Assembly: GCA_029891385.1 (NCBI GenBank)
Contig: CM057228.1
Span: 22,964,309 to 23,028,308, forward strand
Direction: 5' to 3'
Source: Erythroxylum novogranatense
Lineage: Eukaryota > Streptophyta > Magnoliopsida > Malpighiales > Erythroxylaceae
Length of the DNA stretch: 64,000 bases
The position numbers were made by a program, and so were the translations under genes. The notes beneath the pieces were generated by a model. It saw nothing but the letters and a program-made list of their open reading frames with translations, ran no database searches and was not told the DNA's origin. This document shows positions 44,170 through 56,469 of this stretch, in pieces (the stretch's first letter is position 1; each line of letters begins with the position of its first letter).

Positions 44170-45853
44170 ATGGCACACAATAAACTAGCGGAAGAAGGTA
44201 ATACAAATTATCTGCCTCCTTTATTTAATGGTACTAATTATTCTTCGTGGAAAAATCCTATGAAGTACCACATCATAAGCGAAGGAGTGGAATATTGGAA
44301 GATAATTATCTTCGGTCCACAACCACCGTTAAAAAAATGGTGAGTTAAAACGAGTGGAATACGATGACAATGATCGGAGACAAGCCTACATCAATGCTAA
44401 AGCGATGAAGCTAATCTATTGCGCCTCACAATGAGGAAAGAAATCGAGTTAACTCGTGTACCAACGCCAAGGAAATGTGGAGAGACTTGAGTTACTCATG
44501 AAGGGACAAATCAAGTCCGGAGATAAAATCAACATGCTTCTCCACGACTACGAGATGTTCGTCATGAGGAAGGTGAGTCAATTTTACAATGCTTGACCGC
44601 TTTGCAGAAATCATAAATGAATTAGGCAACCTTGGGAAGCATATGACGGATAGCGAGAAGGTGAAGAAGATTCTTCGCTCACCGCCAAGGAATGGGATTC
44701 TCAAGTCACCGCAATTATGGAGTCAAAGGATCTCAACCATCTGGAATTTAACGCTTTGGTGGGATCACTCATCAACTATGAGATTATTCTCAAATCGAGA
44801 GGAGGAAGAGGTAAGCCACAAAAGTCGATTGCTTTAAAAGCTAACGTTTCTTCTTTTGATAAGAGTGATGAAGAAATAGATGAAGAAGAAGATGATGAAG
44901 AAGTAGCGATGTATGCTCGAAATCTGAGAAAGTTCAAAGGACTTCTCAAAAACAGAAGAAAAGAATTACGTGGTGGAGAAATTGAGGAAAGGAAAAGGTA
45001 CACCACGGAAAAGAGAAATAAAGGCTATGAAGAAAAAAAGAACAATGAAGAATGCTGGAAGTGCGGAAAAAGAGGTCACAACGCTAGAGAATGCAAAAGC
45101 TCTTCGTCTATTCAGAAAAATGACAGGTATGACAAAGGAAAGAAGAAAACAAGTCTAGTAGCAACTTGGAGTGATGACGAGGAAGCTTACCAAAGCAATG
45201 ATGAGAATAACCTAGCTCTCATGGCGAGTAGCTCCTTGACTAGTGATGATGAAAATGAGGTAAATTATAATTACCAAGATCTAAGAGATTCCTTTGATGC
45301 TTTACAAACTGATTTTGAAGAAGCTATTGAGATCAACAAAAAATTGAGAAAGAAAATAAGAGAACTAATTGCTGAAAATAGTGTCTTGCATGAAACTATT
45401 GATGATTTGGAATGCACTAAGGAAGATCATTCTGCATGTCTTATTGAAAAGGAAAATCTTATTTGTGAGCTTGATAGACTTAGAAAAGAATTTTCGTATG
45501 TAGTTGGAAAATTTGCAAATGGAAATGAACAGTTTGAAAAATTGTTATCACTACAAAGATATTCCATTTCTAAGCATGGATTAGGTTATGACCCTTTTGA
45601 TAGAGATTGCTCTCTAATTTCAAAATTTACTAAGGATGGAAAAATCGCTCAATGTGCTAGATGCTTGAAAGATGGTCATATAGAAATTGCATGCAAAAGC
45701 ACTAGGAGATGTGTTAAGGTTAAGAAAGTTTGGGTGTTAAAAGGCTCAATACCACCTAATATGGTTTATATGTCTAACCAAAATGGACCCAAGATGGCTT
45801 GGGTACCAATGAGAAGAAAGGATGTTTCAGTTGTAGGTACAAGCAAGGAATGA
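44170..45853 (+). pseudogene. Copia G gag, N-terminal third frameshifted, C-terminal part open
   Basis: The start at 44170 (MAHNKL) is followed by LPPLFNGTNYSSWKNPMKYH, the classic copia gag opening. Frame breaks lie at 44343 and between 44400 and 44717. Pieces of the gag core are visible in other frames (GDKINMLLHDYEMF, DSEKVKKILRS). From 44717 a 378-codon frame is open to 45853: acidic segment, first CCHC knuckle CWKCGKRGHNAREC (residues 113-126), long charged coiled-coil-like region (about 185-270), second CCHC-like CARCLKDGHIEIAC (313-326) and a MAWVPMRRK tail. Two knuckles separated by a coiled coil are unusual for a copia gag. Right after the stop, in another frame, TWYTDSGSSRHMSGD is the start of protease, cut off within about 20 codons. 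Confidence 0.82.
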
Positions 45854-45924
45854 AAATCCACCAAGCACATGGTACACTGATAGTGGAAGTTCAAGGCATA
45901 TGAGTGGAGACAACAACAAAATCG

Positions 45925-46536
45925 ACTAATGGGTGTCTAAGTCGACCAATTGGTGACAAGTCTGGTAAACAAATTGACTTATGTCTACACGGATTCTTAT
46001 GCTGTTTCAAGTGTGTGGTACTTCTTATGACTGTTATGTAATGACTATTTCCTTTATTTATGTTTGCTGTTTTGTTTGTTTATGGACTGCATTGCGACTA
46101 TTTTTTTTTTCATTTTTCATATTGGTTCTTAATTATGACAAAAAGGGGGAGTAATATTGGAAATTGATAATTGGTATCTTTTAGTCATCGTCATTTGATT
46201 GAGGGGGAGTGTGTTTTGAGACTATTTGTGTTTAATGACTTGTTTCTCTATTTAATGTGATTGCGATATTTCATCGATTGTTGATTTGTATTAGTTGTTT
46301 TGATTATGACAAAAAGGGGGAGAAAAATGAGAAATTGGATAAAATGAGAAACTGGATATTCTTTAGTTACTTGATTAAGGGGAGTTTGTTAAAATTTTAT
46401 TTGTTCTTACAAGGTTATTAAATTCAGTGATTTATATGATTGAGGGGAGACTTAACCAAAATGACAAGGTATAAAACCTTGATCAATGTTTCCTTGTTTT
46501 CATTTCTTAAACAATTTCTAAGTATTTTGTCATTAT
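45925..46536 (+). other. Noncoding 3' internal region of copia G
   Basis: It replaces the missing pol. It contains degenerate relatives of the AAGTCGACTT motif (about 45938-45985) and two extra AAAAAGGGGGAG tracts (46139 and 46310) besides the functional one. Confidence 0.6.
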
Positions 46537-46551
46537 CAAAAAGGGGGAGAT
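46537..46551 (+). other. Polypurine tract of copia G
   Basis: AAAAAGGGGGAGAT directly before the 3' LTR start TGTTGGACC. Confidence 0.85.
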
Positions 46552-47668
46552 TGTTGGACCAATGGTGGTTGACAAATTAATTCCACTTATGTTTTGATAA
46601 TAATAAAATGTATAGAATTGGTTAAGAAATTGTTTCAGATATTTTGGATTGATATTCAACAAAAGAATTGTGCAAATCAAGATGAGCAAGTGACAAATCA
46701 TTGAAAAATCAGATGGGAGTTGTCCTCTAAGTGAAAATGACATAAAACATGAGGTTTATAAAGGATTTGGTCGGATGTTACCATAGATGGCTAAACAAGT
46801 CGACTTACACAATACAAGTTGACATACATATGAAGATGAATTCACACAAGTCGACTTATTGGAAACAAGTCGACTTATCGAGGTAAACAAGTCGACTTAT
46901 ATATAACAAGTCGACTTATTGGAGAGCGGAGATGAAGTTTTATGTAAATGGTTGAAACAAGTCGACTTATGTATTCGACAAGTCGACTTATTAAAGCACA
47001 GATTCAGCTCCAACGGTCCAATTTGATAAAAATGGAATGGAGATGATCAAGGAACGGCTATATCCAATCAAGCAACGGCTAGTAGAGCTCCAACAGCTAT
47101 ATTTCATCAACTATAAATAGAGGATGATGGAAGAAGAGCATATACAAGTGCCATAAGCTCAAATACTCTCATATTGCTTCAAATTGCTCATTATTGCTCT
47201 TATATTGTTACAAATTGTTTTGAGCATTTGCTCTTCAATCTTTGTATTGTTTTATTACAATTTGAGTGACGAGTGAAAAGGTCACGTGAGGTAGGATTTG
47301 TGCCGCAAGAAAAATCGAGTGTAAAGGTTGCTTGAGCCAGAAATCAAGCGGTGTTGGTAGGATTTGTGCCGGAAGACAAATCGAGTGTAAAGGTAGCTTG
47401 AGCCGGAAATCAAGCGGGATTGTAAAAAGTTCACACTCAACTACAAAGTGTGCAATAAAGTGATTGGCAAAATCCTAAGTGGGAGCTTAGGTAGAGGACG
47501 TAGGTCTTAGCACCGAACCTCTATAAAAACAGTGTTTGATCTTCTTCCCTACACTTTTTCAATTAAGTTTATCAAAATTGTTTTTGTGTGTTTTAACTTC
47601 TGATTTTCTTGTAGAAATTATCAAAGAGTTTTAAGATCTATTCAACCCCCCCTTCTAGATCGTTTACA
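46552..47668 (+). repeat. 3' LTR of copia G
   Basis: 1117 bases, partner of 43029-44141, including the seven-copy AAGTCGACTT cluster (about 46790-46990) and the hairpin chain. Differences are single-base homopolymer length changes and CTG/CG-type changes (for example TTCTGATTT against TTCGATTT). Confidence 0.93.
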
Positions 47669-49512
47669 AAAATTAGTATTATAAACAAAATAAATTGATA
47701 ATTAATTTTCAACAAATAAGAAATAGGAAATAACTAATACCTGTAGAAAGTTTTCCTCTTTATCGAATAGCAATCGACATTTCAAAATTTCCATAAGATA
47801 ATTTGTAAAGCTCCATTTATGAGCTTAAAAGATCTTGCATCGTGTCATGAGGAACAATTATTGTAATTGTGAAAAACATTCCTTTATTAACTTCAGCTTG
47901 TTTTATAAAATCCAATCTAAAATACACACTAGGATTAAAAAATGCCCCAATTGCAAACAATGGAGAAGAAAGTTGTCTTTCCCTTCTCTCATTAATAATT
48001 GAGAGATATGATGTGTATAAAGAAGGCCTATTTTTTAGATTAGCCTTGATTGCTTATGTCGCTCGTTCCATAGCATCAAAAATATAACTCATTTTTGGCT
48101 TTCACTATCAGCCAACCGAAGAACCCTTACCAAAGGCTCACAAACTTGGATAACAAATTAACATAGCAACCAAAATTCTCTATCTTTCAGTATAATACTA
48201 CAAACCTCCACTCCAGTATTAGACCTAGCATGCTGAAATGCAACCCATTTATCACTTGTAAACATTTGCCTTAATTCCTTTTTCATCGAAACAAAAGACT
48301 GAAGTGATAAGAAATTTGTTGCAAATCTTGTCACAGCAGGGCGACACAAATTCTTACCATTGGTAAATTTCCTTCTCATCAAATTCAAAACCCATGCACG
48401 ATTATAAATGAATTTTGTCACTGTTTTAACCTTTTGCATAATCCGATCAATAACAAGAAAATACCTAGGATCTCCTATATTCTCCAACATTAAGTCAATG
48501 CAAAGTGCAACACAAACAGTCCAAAAAATATAAATTATAGGTATTCTGCAACCTTTTTCCTGCCGCTTTATAAGCGGAATCATTGTCAGTAATAATCTGA
48601 ACAATGTTTTCTGGCTCTACTTCATTCACAACTTGATCAAATATCTCAACCAAAGTCTCAACATTTTTTGATAAGGCCAGATGCATCAACAGATTTCAAA
48701 AACATAGAGTCATTTGAAGAATAAACTAAAAAATTTATAATAGGCTCTTGTCTCCTATTTGTCCAACCATTACACATAATTGAACAACCATAAGTACCCC
48801 AACTCACTCTTCTTTTAGTCAAATAATTTCTAATTTCAGAAACAACACAACTCAAAAGTTTATCTCTTAAGTCATTAATCGATGGCCCTTTGTATCTTGG
48901 ACCATAAGAGGCTATTACATTCATCATAGGTTGATAATAATAAGACTGAGAAGTATTGAATGACGAACCTATATCATACCACCATCTAGCTACTGTCATA
49001 TCGACATTGTGAGTTGCATCTCATGATTGCATTGCACTACGAATTGAAGGTTGGGTTCCAGGAGTTGTTCATGGTGCAAAGAAACTAGTCACCTGTCTTC
49101 TTTTCTTCCTCACTTCAGATTCTTCATACTCCTAAGGCTGAGATGGAACACTACCAGTATCACTTCCACCTTCAATATTTTCATAATCACCACAAAAACC
49201 AGAAAACGAACTTCCATTACCAATTTCAAAATTCAATCTTTCCCTTCTTTCTTTCTCAAATTGATGTTCATCAAGCAATGTTTTTATCTGCTACTTCACA
49301 TCATGACTTACTTTTTTACACGCTTCTACATCTCCTTTAACCCCAACTAAATGCCTTTTCAATCGAGTGATTCCTCCACCTTTCAAATGCTTGTTACAAA
49401 ACAAGCAAATGGTATGATTCTTTTGACCGGGAACCGTACTAACGTGAGCCCAAGCTAGATCACTATATCTTCCTAAAATAGGTTGATCGGGAGTATTTGA
49501 ACTTCCTTCCAT

Positions 49513-50950
49513 TTATCTATACACAAAAATAAATAACATATAATTTCAATACACAATGACAATTTGCATATTCATCTTATATAATATAACTCATTCTATA
49601 TAAGTCAAAAGCTAACAATTCAAAACATTCAATATATATAATAAGTAACACAAAACATACTCCAACAATTTGCAATTTCAACAATTACAAAACAATCATA
49701 ATGCTATTTCCATTTTTTCCATTTCCAATAATTTCCAATTCTAACAATAAGAAAACATTCATAATTGTATTTCCATTCCTAACAATTTTAATTCCAACAA
49801 TCACAAAACATTCATTATTGTTTTTCCATTCCTAACAATTTTCAACAATTTTCAATTAAAAAATTACAAAACATACATCAATAATTTCTATTTTTATTGA
49901 TTTCTAATTTTCAATATTCACAAAACATATATCAACAATTTTCATTTCCAACAAATTCTAATTATAACAATCACAAAACATACTTACATATATCAACAAT
50001 TTCCATTTCTAACAAATTCTAATTACAACAATCTCAAAACATATATCAACAATTTCTATTTTATCAATTTCCAACAATTTTCAATTTTCAACATTCACAA
50101 AACATACATCAACAATTTTCATTTCCAACAAATTCCAATTACAATAATCTCAAAACATGCATCAACACTTTTCATTTTTATTAATTTAGAACAAATTCCA
50201 ATTACAACTATCACAAAACATACATCAACAAATTTCATTTCCAACAAGTTCCAATTTCCAACAATCACAAAACATACATCAACAATTTTATTTTTATCAA
50301 TTTTCAACAATTTTCAATTTCCAACATTCACAAAGCATACATTAACAATTTTCATTTCCAACAAATTCCAATTACAACTATCACAAAACATATATCAATA
50401 AATATCATTTCCAACAAGTTTCAATTTCCAACAATCACAAACATACATCAACATTTTTTATTTTTATCAATTTCTAACAATTTCCATTTTTCAACATTCA
50501 CAAAGCATACATCAACAATTTCCATTTCCAACAAATTCCAATTACAACAATCACAAAACATACTTACATACATTAGCAATTTCCATTTCTATCAAATTCC
50601 AATTACAACAATATCAAAACATACATCAACAATTTCTATTTTTATCAATTTCCAACAAATTCTAATTACAACTATCACAAAACATACATAAAAAATTTTC
50701 ATTTCCAACAAGTTCCAATTTCCAACAATCACAAAACATACATCAACAATTTCTGTTTTTATTAATATCCAACAAATTTCAATTACAACTATCACAAAAC
50801 ATACATCAATAAATTCCATTTCCAACAATCACAAAACATACATCCACAATTTTCATTTTTATCAATTTTCAACAATTTTCAATTTCCAACATTCATAAAA
50901 CGTAAATCTACAATTTCTATTTCCAACAAATTCCAATTACAACAAATATT
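49513..50950. repeat. Degenerate minisatellite upstream of the hAT start
   Basis: About 1.4 kb of imperfect units, roughly 53-63 bp, recurring as CACAAAACATACATCAACAA, TTTCCATTTCCAACAAATTC and CAATTACAACAAT. It is most regular between 50050 and 50900. It lies in the 5' subterminal region of the hAT element. Minus-strand open frames here (VDVCFVIV repeats) are by-products. Confidence 0.85.
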
Positions 50951-51369
50951 TTACTTTAATATATTCATATTTCAATGATTTAGTTTATGAATTTGTAATG
51001 TACACTCGTAATTGTTATACAAAATTGTAATTCACAACCTAAATAATTTTGGGATTAGGAAACAACATATCTTAAAGATAAGATAAATAACAAATTTGGC
51101 TCAATGTTTATGATTTAAAAAGCAATTGTAAAAACATCAAAATTCAAAATGGGTGAATTTGGTTGGTTGTCTTATTTTAATTTTAATTCAAACTTAAAAA
51201 TTTTACACATCTAACAATAATTATTAGAAAATTGATTAATTGTCTTTTTATAATCGTATAAAGACTTTCATTTCCTCTCTTCCTTTTGATATGAAATTAT
51301 GATGCCTATCTCTTGTGTCTTGTGTGGGATCTCACAATTTCTTTATCTTACACCTTCGATGTCCTTAAT
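50951..51369. other. Unassigned AT-rich stretch
   Basis: It may contain the right end of the hAT element, but no inverted match to the left end at about 39100 was seen. Confidence 0.35.
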
Positions 51370-51850
51370 TATCATGACTCATTCCAAACCAAATACCAAA
51401 CCGAACAACCATGAACCAAACCATAAGTCTTACCAAGATCTTTAAGATAATTAATGATATAAATGAAGCGAGTATTGACATTAGAAGTTGGCTCATTTTT
51501 ATCGAAATGAAACTGATCATAATAATGTGATATTATGCTTTCTTTGATCTTTGTTACTTGAGAAGTACCCTTATGTGAGATTTCAAATGTATGCCATATC
51601 TCATGAGCAATTTCACACATAAACATTGTATTGAATTCATTTATACTAAAAGAACAAAATATATACATCTTTTTGCTATTTAATATAGTGAGTCTATTGT
51701 CATCATCACTCTATTCATTTTTATGCCTTGGTACCTTAGTCTTCAATTTATCTATAAGTATAGTTCTCATTGGCATATAAGGATTATTCTCTACAATTCT
51801 TTAAAGATTGACCTCTTTGGCGTAAAGAAAGTGTTTCATGCATAGTTTCT
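51370..51850 (-). pseudogene. Copia gag fragment
   Basis: The minus-strand frame 51668-51372 reads FNTMFMCEIAHEIWHTFEIS, HKGTSQVTKIKES, TRFIYIINYLKDLGKTYG, the UBN2-type core of copia gag. Broken upstream sequence to about 51850 continues it. No zinc knuckle or pol follows on the left side. Confidence 0.78.
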
Positions 51851-53462
51851 AATAAATGTAAGCAATACCTTTAAAGAATGAGGGTTTACTTATATATTGA
51901 CTATCTTGATTAAAAGTGAATTAAATTATTCCATAATGATATTTTCTCAAATTTCATTATAAATCTATATACAATGAATGAGTACCATTCGATAACAATT
52001 ATTGGTCCTTGGATGGCACATAAGATAAGTTCAACTACCAATTTACTTTTTACCCTATTTGAAAACTAGTAAATGAATTGCCTATTCTAATGAATAATTA
52101 GGCAAAATTTATATATGATAGTCACAAAGGAATCATAATAATAATTAAAGAGAATGTAGAAAGAGAGAAAAATGAATTTATATCGGTTTAGCAAATTACT
52201 TTCGACATATATTTACTCCCCAAGCATCACTTAGGAATTTACCATCTTCTTCTTTTAATGGGAGAAAAACAACCCTCTATACAACATCTTCTTTGTTATA
52301 AGTGAATTACAACCCTTTAATCTTATTCAAGGTTAAGAGAAACCCCCACAATGTATATCTCAAGTAATTTCATTAATTGTAATAATCGCATAACTATACA
52401 ACCCAAAACAACCCCTTTTTCTCACATTAATGAACAAAGACTCAATCTATGTTATATCATGCACACCTACATTCTCTAGCATCTTGAGGCTCTTACAAAC
52501 TCTTAAGTATGCCTAAAAGACTTCTCATAACTTATATATAGTCTTTTTATATTCAAAAAACCTAAAATAGTCATTAGAAATATAAACTAGCTATTACAAA
52601 CAACTAGTAACAATAACACTGGTTGACTATTCACACTAGTTAACCAATATGGTCACAAACTTGTGATGCATATTATTAAAACACATTGGTTGATCATTGA
52701 CCTAAATTAGTCAACCAATTTACCAAAAAACTTAACTTTAGTTGACCATTAACCTAGATTTGCATACTAGTGTCCTTGAAAATAAGTTTTTTAAACTTCT
52801 CAAGTTCTTTCAAGTAAAATCACACTACTTCGATAAAAATTTGATTCAAGACCATTTTAAAGATTTCTAGAATTTTTTAAAAATAATTTTTTTATGATTA
52901 TAAAATAATTTATGTATTATGACCTATATGTGGAGGATCATACAATGATTGAACTCCTAATTCATTGAAATGACCAAAAAACAATAAGAATCATAACTAT
53001 TTTATTAAATCTTGAGATACCTAAATCCTTGTTCTTGTATCCCTACTTGAATTCTTTAAAACCTCTCTTTTGTTACATATATTTTCACTTTGCTCAATTA
53101 TTTTAATGCTTTGATTACTCAAATAATTCAGTTAGCTCCTTTACTCATTTTACCCTTATATTAAAATTGATCTTTCATATATTATCTTATTAATATCACT
53201 AAAGATAAAAATAATAGTAGTAACATATTTTGTTATCATTAGAACTACTAGTTAGAACCTTACTTGGTCCAACAATAGTATATATAATCTACACAAGAGT
53301 CCTCAATTCATATCCCAATAGCATATTAAAAAAAAATTAGTTAAGGAAATATGGAAATAAGGAGAAGCAAATATTATTAAATTAATCCTAAAATAATTGA
53401 GATTAATTCAGTTAAAAACTACTTATCAATAGGTCTTTGTAATCAAATAGCTAAGATTATGA
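51851..53462 (-). other. Possible decayed copia LTR or leader
   Basis: It lies upstream of the gag fragment. Phrases such as TTATATCGGTTTAGCAAATTA and CCAAGCATCACTTAGGA near 52180-52230 are LTR-like. A possible ruined primer-binding site is TTGTTATCGAATGG at about 51985-52000 (minus). Borders are not definable, and two short AGTCAACCAAT-type repeats occur near 52620-52750. Confidence 0.35.
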
Positions 53463-53903
53463 CTTGATGTAGCACCCCACTCCCGACGAGACCCGAACCC
53501 GACATCAACAGTGATATCCGAGCCCGTGACCCGCGAGGGTGGCGTACTAGAACAATCACTACCTTTTTAAAACTCGTTATAACATTTATCTTCTCTTTCA
53601 AAAACAGTTGAGTGGCGAAACGATAATGATTTGGGCCCGCAATACTAAAACATTTTCATACCGAAATCATTGTTTGGCCAAACACTATTTCAATAACCAA
53701 ATCAGTTCATATACATATAATCATTTTCAAATTTGGCCCAATACAATTTCAATACCAAATTACGAAAATACCACTTAGACACAATCCAAATTGACATTTA
53801 TGCAGACGTGTACTGATCCCGACCCTTACTCTGACTCTTTGCAGTAGACATACTCCCGTTTCACTAACGGGGTACTCTTCATTTCCTGAAAAATAATTGC
53901 AAT

Positions 53904-53956
53904 GTTGGGTGAGTTTGCGAACTCAGTGAGAAACCATCATCGATGGTTCACCCAAC
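53904..53956 (-). other. Three-way-junction block (LARD left LTR)
   Basis: In sense GTTGGGT/ACCCAAC encloses AACCATC-GAT-GATGGTT and GAGTT-CGCA-AACTC, identical to LTR A, followed by an acceptor-like TTTTTCAG at 53886-53893. Confidence 0.7.
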
Positions 53957-54122
53957 TCATGCATTCACAATCATATACACATAACACACAGTAGCATTTA
54001 CAGTAATATCACAATCAATTTCCTTATTCACAATGTTCAGTCATTTACAGTCAATTCGCATTTTTCAGTCAGTCATATACATATGCAATGCGCATGAGAC
54101 ACTTTCATTTTTCTTTTCGTTG

Positions 54123-54351
54123 TTGTGACCGTGCGCCTGAAATCATTTACGTTGAGCCAGTGGCTCTGAAATCGTTGGGCATGATATGCCCTGCGGTGAG
54201 CCTGAGGCTCTATCAATCGTTAGACACGAGGTCCCGCGTTGAGCTTAAAGCTCTCATATCGTTTGGCGTGATCGCCCCGATAAGCCCACAGTGTGGCGGG
54301 CACTGTGCATTGAGCGTGTGGCTCGCATACGTTGGTACCACCGGTCACAAC
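54123..54351 (-). other. Stem-loop array closed by a 10-bp stem (LARD left LTR)
   Basis: Plus strand GTTGTGACCG (54123-54132) and CGGTCACAAC (54342-54351) pair perfectly. About eight hairpins lie between, for example GAGCCAGTGGCTC, GGGCATGATATGCCC, GAGCCTGAGGCTC, GAGCTTAAAGCTC. Some units read cleaner in the right LTR copy. Confidence 0.65.
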
Positions 54352-55197
54352 TACCATTATCTGATCATTCAGTGATGCATGAATGCATGTGTCACTTCCC
54401 AATTTCAGTCATTTACAGTTCCAATCATTTTCACTAATGCATTTACAATTTAATTCATTCATGCATTCATACATATTTACTCATCTTTGCACTTCAATAT
54501 CACAATCAAATATTTCGAACACCCATGGTCCGAAATCAATCAAATCAATCACACATCTATCCATCCGCGCTTCCTCATGGCAATCAATGCATATAATTAA
54601 TAAACACATAAGGCTGAGAAACCAATTAGGTTACTCACCTGCACTTCCAAGCTACCGCCTAGAAGTCCCAATACTGTCCGTGAAATGTCGATCCATCGGA
54701 ACCTCTATATCAAATCAAATAAATCACACATTACCAATCATGCCAAATTCAATAATCAATAGCAATTTCGATAAATACTATACATGTTATGACTTTCCCG
54801 ATTCAATTTCCCGAATTTCTCAATTGGATCACTCTCACTCTAGTCCATAACAATTCCAGATCTCATTTATCAATTTACAAATTTCCATACTCTAAGATCA
54901 CATTTCAATTAGAATCACAATCACTAATCGCTTACCACTCAATTCCAATAATCATATAATTACATTCAATTTCCATTCTTATCCATTCAATATTCTTAGT
55001 CTCCAAATTCCAATTAATCATTTAGACACCAATTCATTTGAAGTCAATCCTCAAGCTCATTACTTGTAACAATCATCTCATAATCACTTAATTTCATTTC
55101 TTCTAATTTGCAATTCCTAGCCTCGAATTCAATTAGTCCATAGCCAATTCATTAAGAATAAACCCTTTAAAACAAGCAATTTACCCTCGAAATTAGG

Positions 55198-55480
55198 CGT
55201 CCTCGCCATGGCAAGATGGTCGCCACCTTGCGAAGTCTCCTGCCTTCATGGCCACACTTCCTTTCTCTCCCGGCGTAACCACATCCGCCGCCACGACGTG
55301 CGCTTAGGTCTCGTCGCGGCGGCGACGAAAAGTCTTTCGTCGCGACGACAACATCCTCGTCATGGCGTGCAATCGATTTCACTCGTCATGGCGCACAATT
55401 TATTTATTTATTTATTCGTCGCGACGTCAGACGCTAGAAAGGCTCGCACAAGCGTGTTCATCACACGTCGCGACTGCGAA
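55198..55480 (-). repeat. GC-rich island (LARD left LTR)
   Basis: TCGTCGCGGCGGCGACGA and TCGTCGCGACGAC palindromes in AT-rich surroundings. Frames spanning it are compositional. Confidence 0.65.
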
Positions 55481-56454
55481 CCCGAAAATCGTCCAAAACC
55501 CAGAAATTTATCAGATTTTCTGATAACAATCTATCCGATTCACTTCAAATCACTCCCAATCAACTTAGTATACTACACTCAACTCATTTCTAACCTCAAT
55601 CCATCATTTAAACCATCTTTTATCAAAAACCCAAATCAAAACCAACGAAAACCCTATCATCGCAACTTTCCAAATTTCTAACCAATTTCTTACTCAAATC
55701 AATGATCAAATGAAACGATTTAAGGCATAAACACATAGAAACTTACTTGATTCAAGCTAGAAACTTTCGAAAATCTTCCAAGAACTCCAAATCGCCAGAT
55801 GCTCACCCACGACCGTCGATGGTGAGAAATGAACATTTAAACTTATATATATATATGAGCTTTAAAGGCTTGTTTGGCAATTTAGTTGCCACAAGTCCAA
55901 ACTTAGAGTCTATCAGTCTAATTCTTATTCTATTTTTCTCCCAATTTCGCAATAACCATAACTAATAAATCCTGAAATTATAATCCCAATTGTTTCATAT
56001 CAATTGTCAATCAATCTCGGACCCGGAATCAATTTAATCAGTCACTAAGCCAATCTTCCGGTCCGGATCCATTACTCTAAAAATCCCAGAAAAGTTCCCA
56101 TAAATTCACAAAATTAGCAAATACCCATTCCTATACTCATATTCCACTTTCCATTCCTCTAAATTCCATTTCATTCCAATTCCATATTCAAAACCTAATT
56201 TATACACTTATTACTAAATTTCCAATTTTCACAACCAATTCTCATCTGTACAATTATAACCAATTTCTGATACACAATCAATTCGGGAATCGTCATACAT
56301 GTACGTATATATATATATATACTTGTGCAAATAATAATCATTACCGATATCTATAAAACAATAATGCATGCACAATGTCACATTTGCTCGCACTCCAATT
56401 CTAACCCGATCCAAATTACTGACATACCCGTCACTCCGGTAACGGGATGTTACA

Positions 56455-56469
56455 ATTCTCCCCTCCTTA
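56455..56469 (-). other. Polypurine tract of the LARD-like element
   Basis: The minus strand reads AAGGAGGGGAGAAT directly before the 3' LTR. The preceding GAAATTTCGAGGACGAAATT block is often seen at gypsy 3' ends. Confidence 0.85.

Larger units (their letters stand above)
43029..47668 (+). mobile_element. Copia G: gag-only non-autonomous LTR retrotransposon (TR-GAG-like)
   Basis: LTRs at 43029-44141 (1113 bp) and 46552-47668 (1117 bp) are nearly identical. Primer-binding site, gag, a stub of protease and a polypurine tract follow in order, but integrase, RT and RNase H are absent: the internal region is only 2.4 kb. Flanks are AAAAG and AAAAT, a 4-of-5 target duplication. The near-identity of the LTRs suggests recent movement, which would need enzymes from another copia element. 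It is inserted in the hAT pseudogene. Confidence 0.9.
39699..49512 (-). pseudogene. hAT-superfamily transposase gene split by two retroelement insertions
   Basis: Minus strand, N to C terminus. BED zinc finger at 49291-49512 (ICLFCNKHLKGGG, then RLKRHL). DUF659-type segment at 48658-49000 (GPSINDLRDKLL, WGTYGCSIMCNGWTNRRQEP, INFLVYSSNDSMFLKSVDAS) and 48495-48640 (VQIITDNDSAYKAAGKRL). Core helices at 48158-48520 (WTVCVALCIDLMLENIGD, TKFIYNRAWVLNLMR, RPAVTRFATNFLSLQS). Dimerization domain exon at about 42770-43012 (WWNQFGYSVPEL, SATRYERN, HSKKRNRLEHKRLNDLVFVR). Acidic C-terminus across 42624-42710 and 39699-39890, ending FPPIDD and a stop. An intron-like acceptor precedes the dimerization exon. 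Breaks include a stop after SHDVK, a shift at VDASGL, further stops, and two insertions: copia G in an intron or gap, solo LTR in the last exon. Confidence 0.85.
53468..56454 (-). repeat. 3' LTR of the LARD-like element
   Basis: The plus strand starts TGTAGCACCCCACTCC and ends CGGGATGTTACA. In sense: TATA run (55843-55857), donor-like site at 55745-55746, GC-rich island (55198-55480), candidate exon 54639-54704, candidate intron 53886-54638 with stem-loop array and three-way junction. Confidence 0.93.

Noticed and set aside
50119..50828. Minus-strand frames with repeated VDVCFVIV as a repeat protein
   Set aside because: Translation of the degenerate minisatellite; frames break between units.
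54383..54850. Frames of 155 and 191 codons (also 60811-61386) repeated in both LARD LTRs
   Set aside because: They run antisense to the element, across the candidate exon and intron borders, and reflect LTR identity rather than coding constraint.
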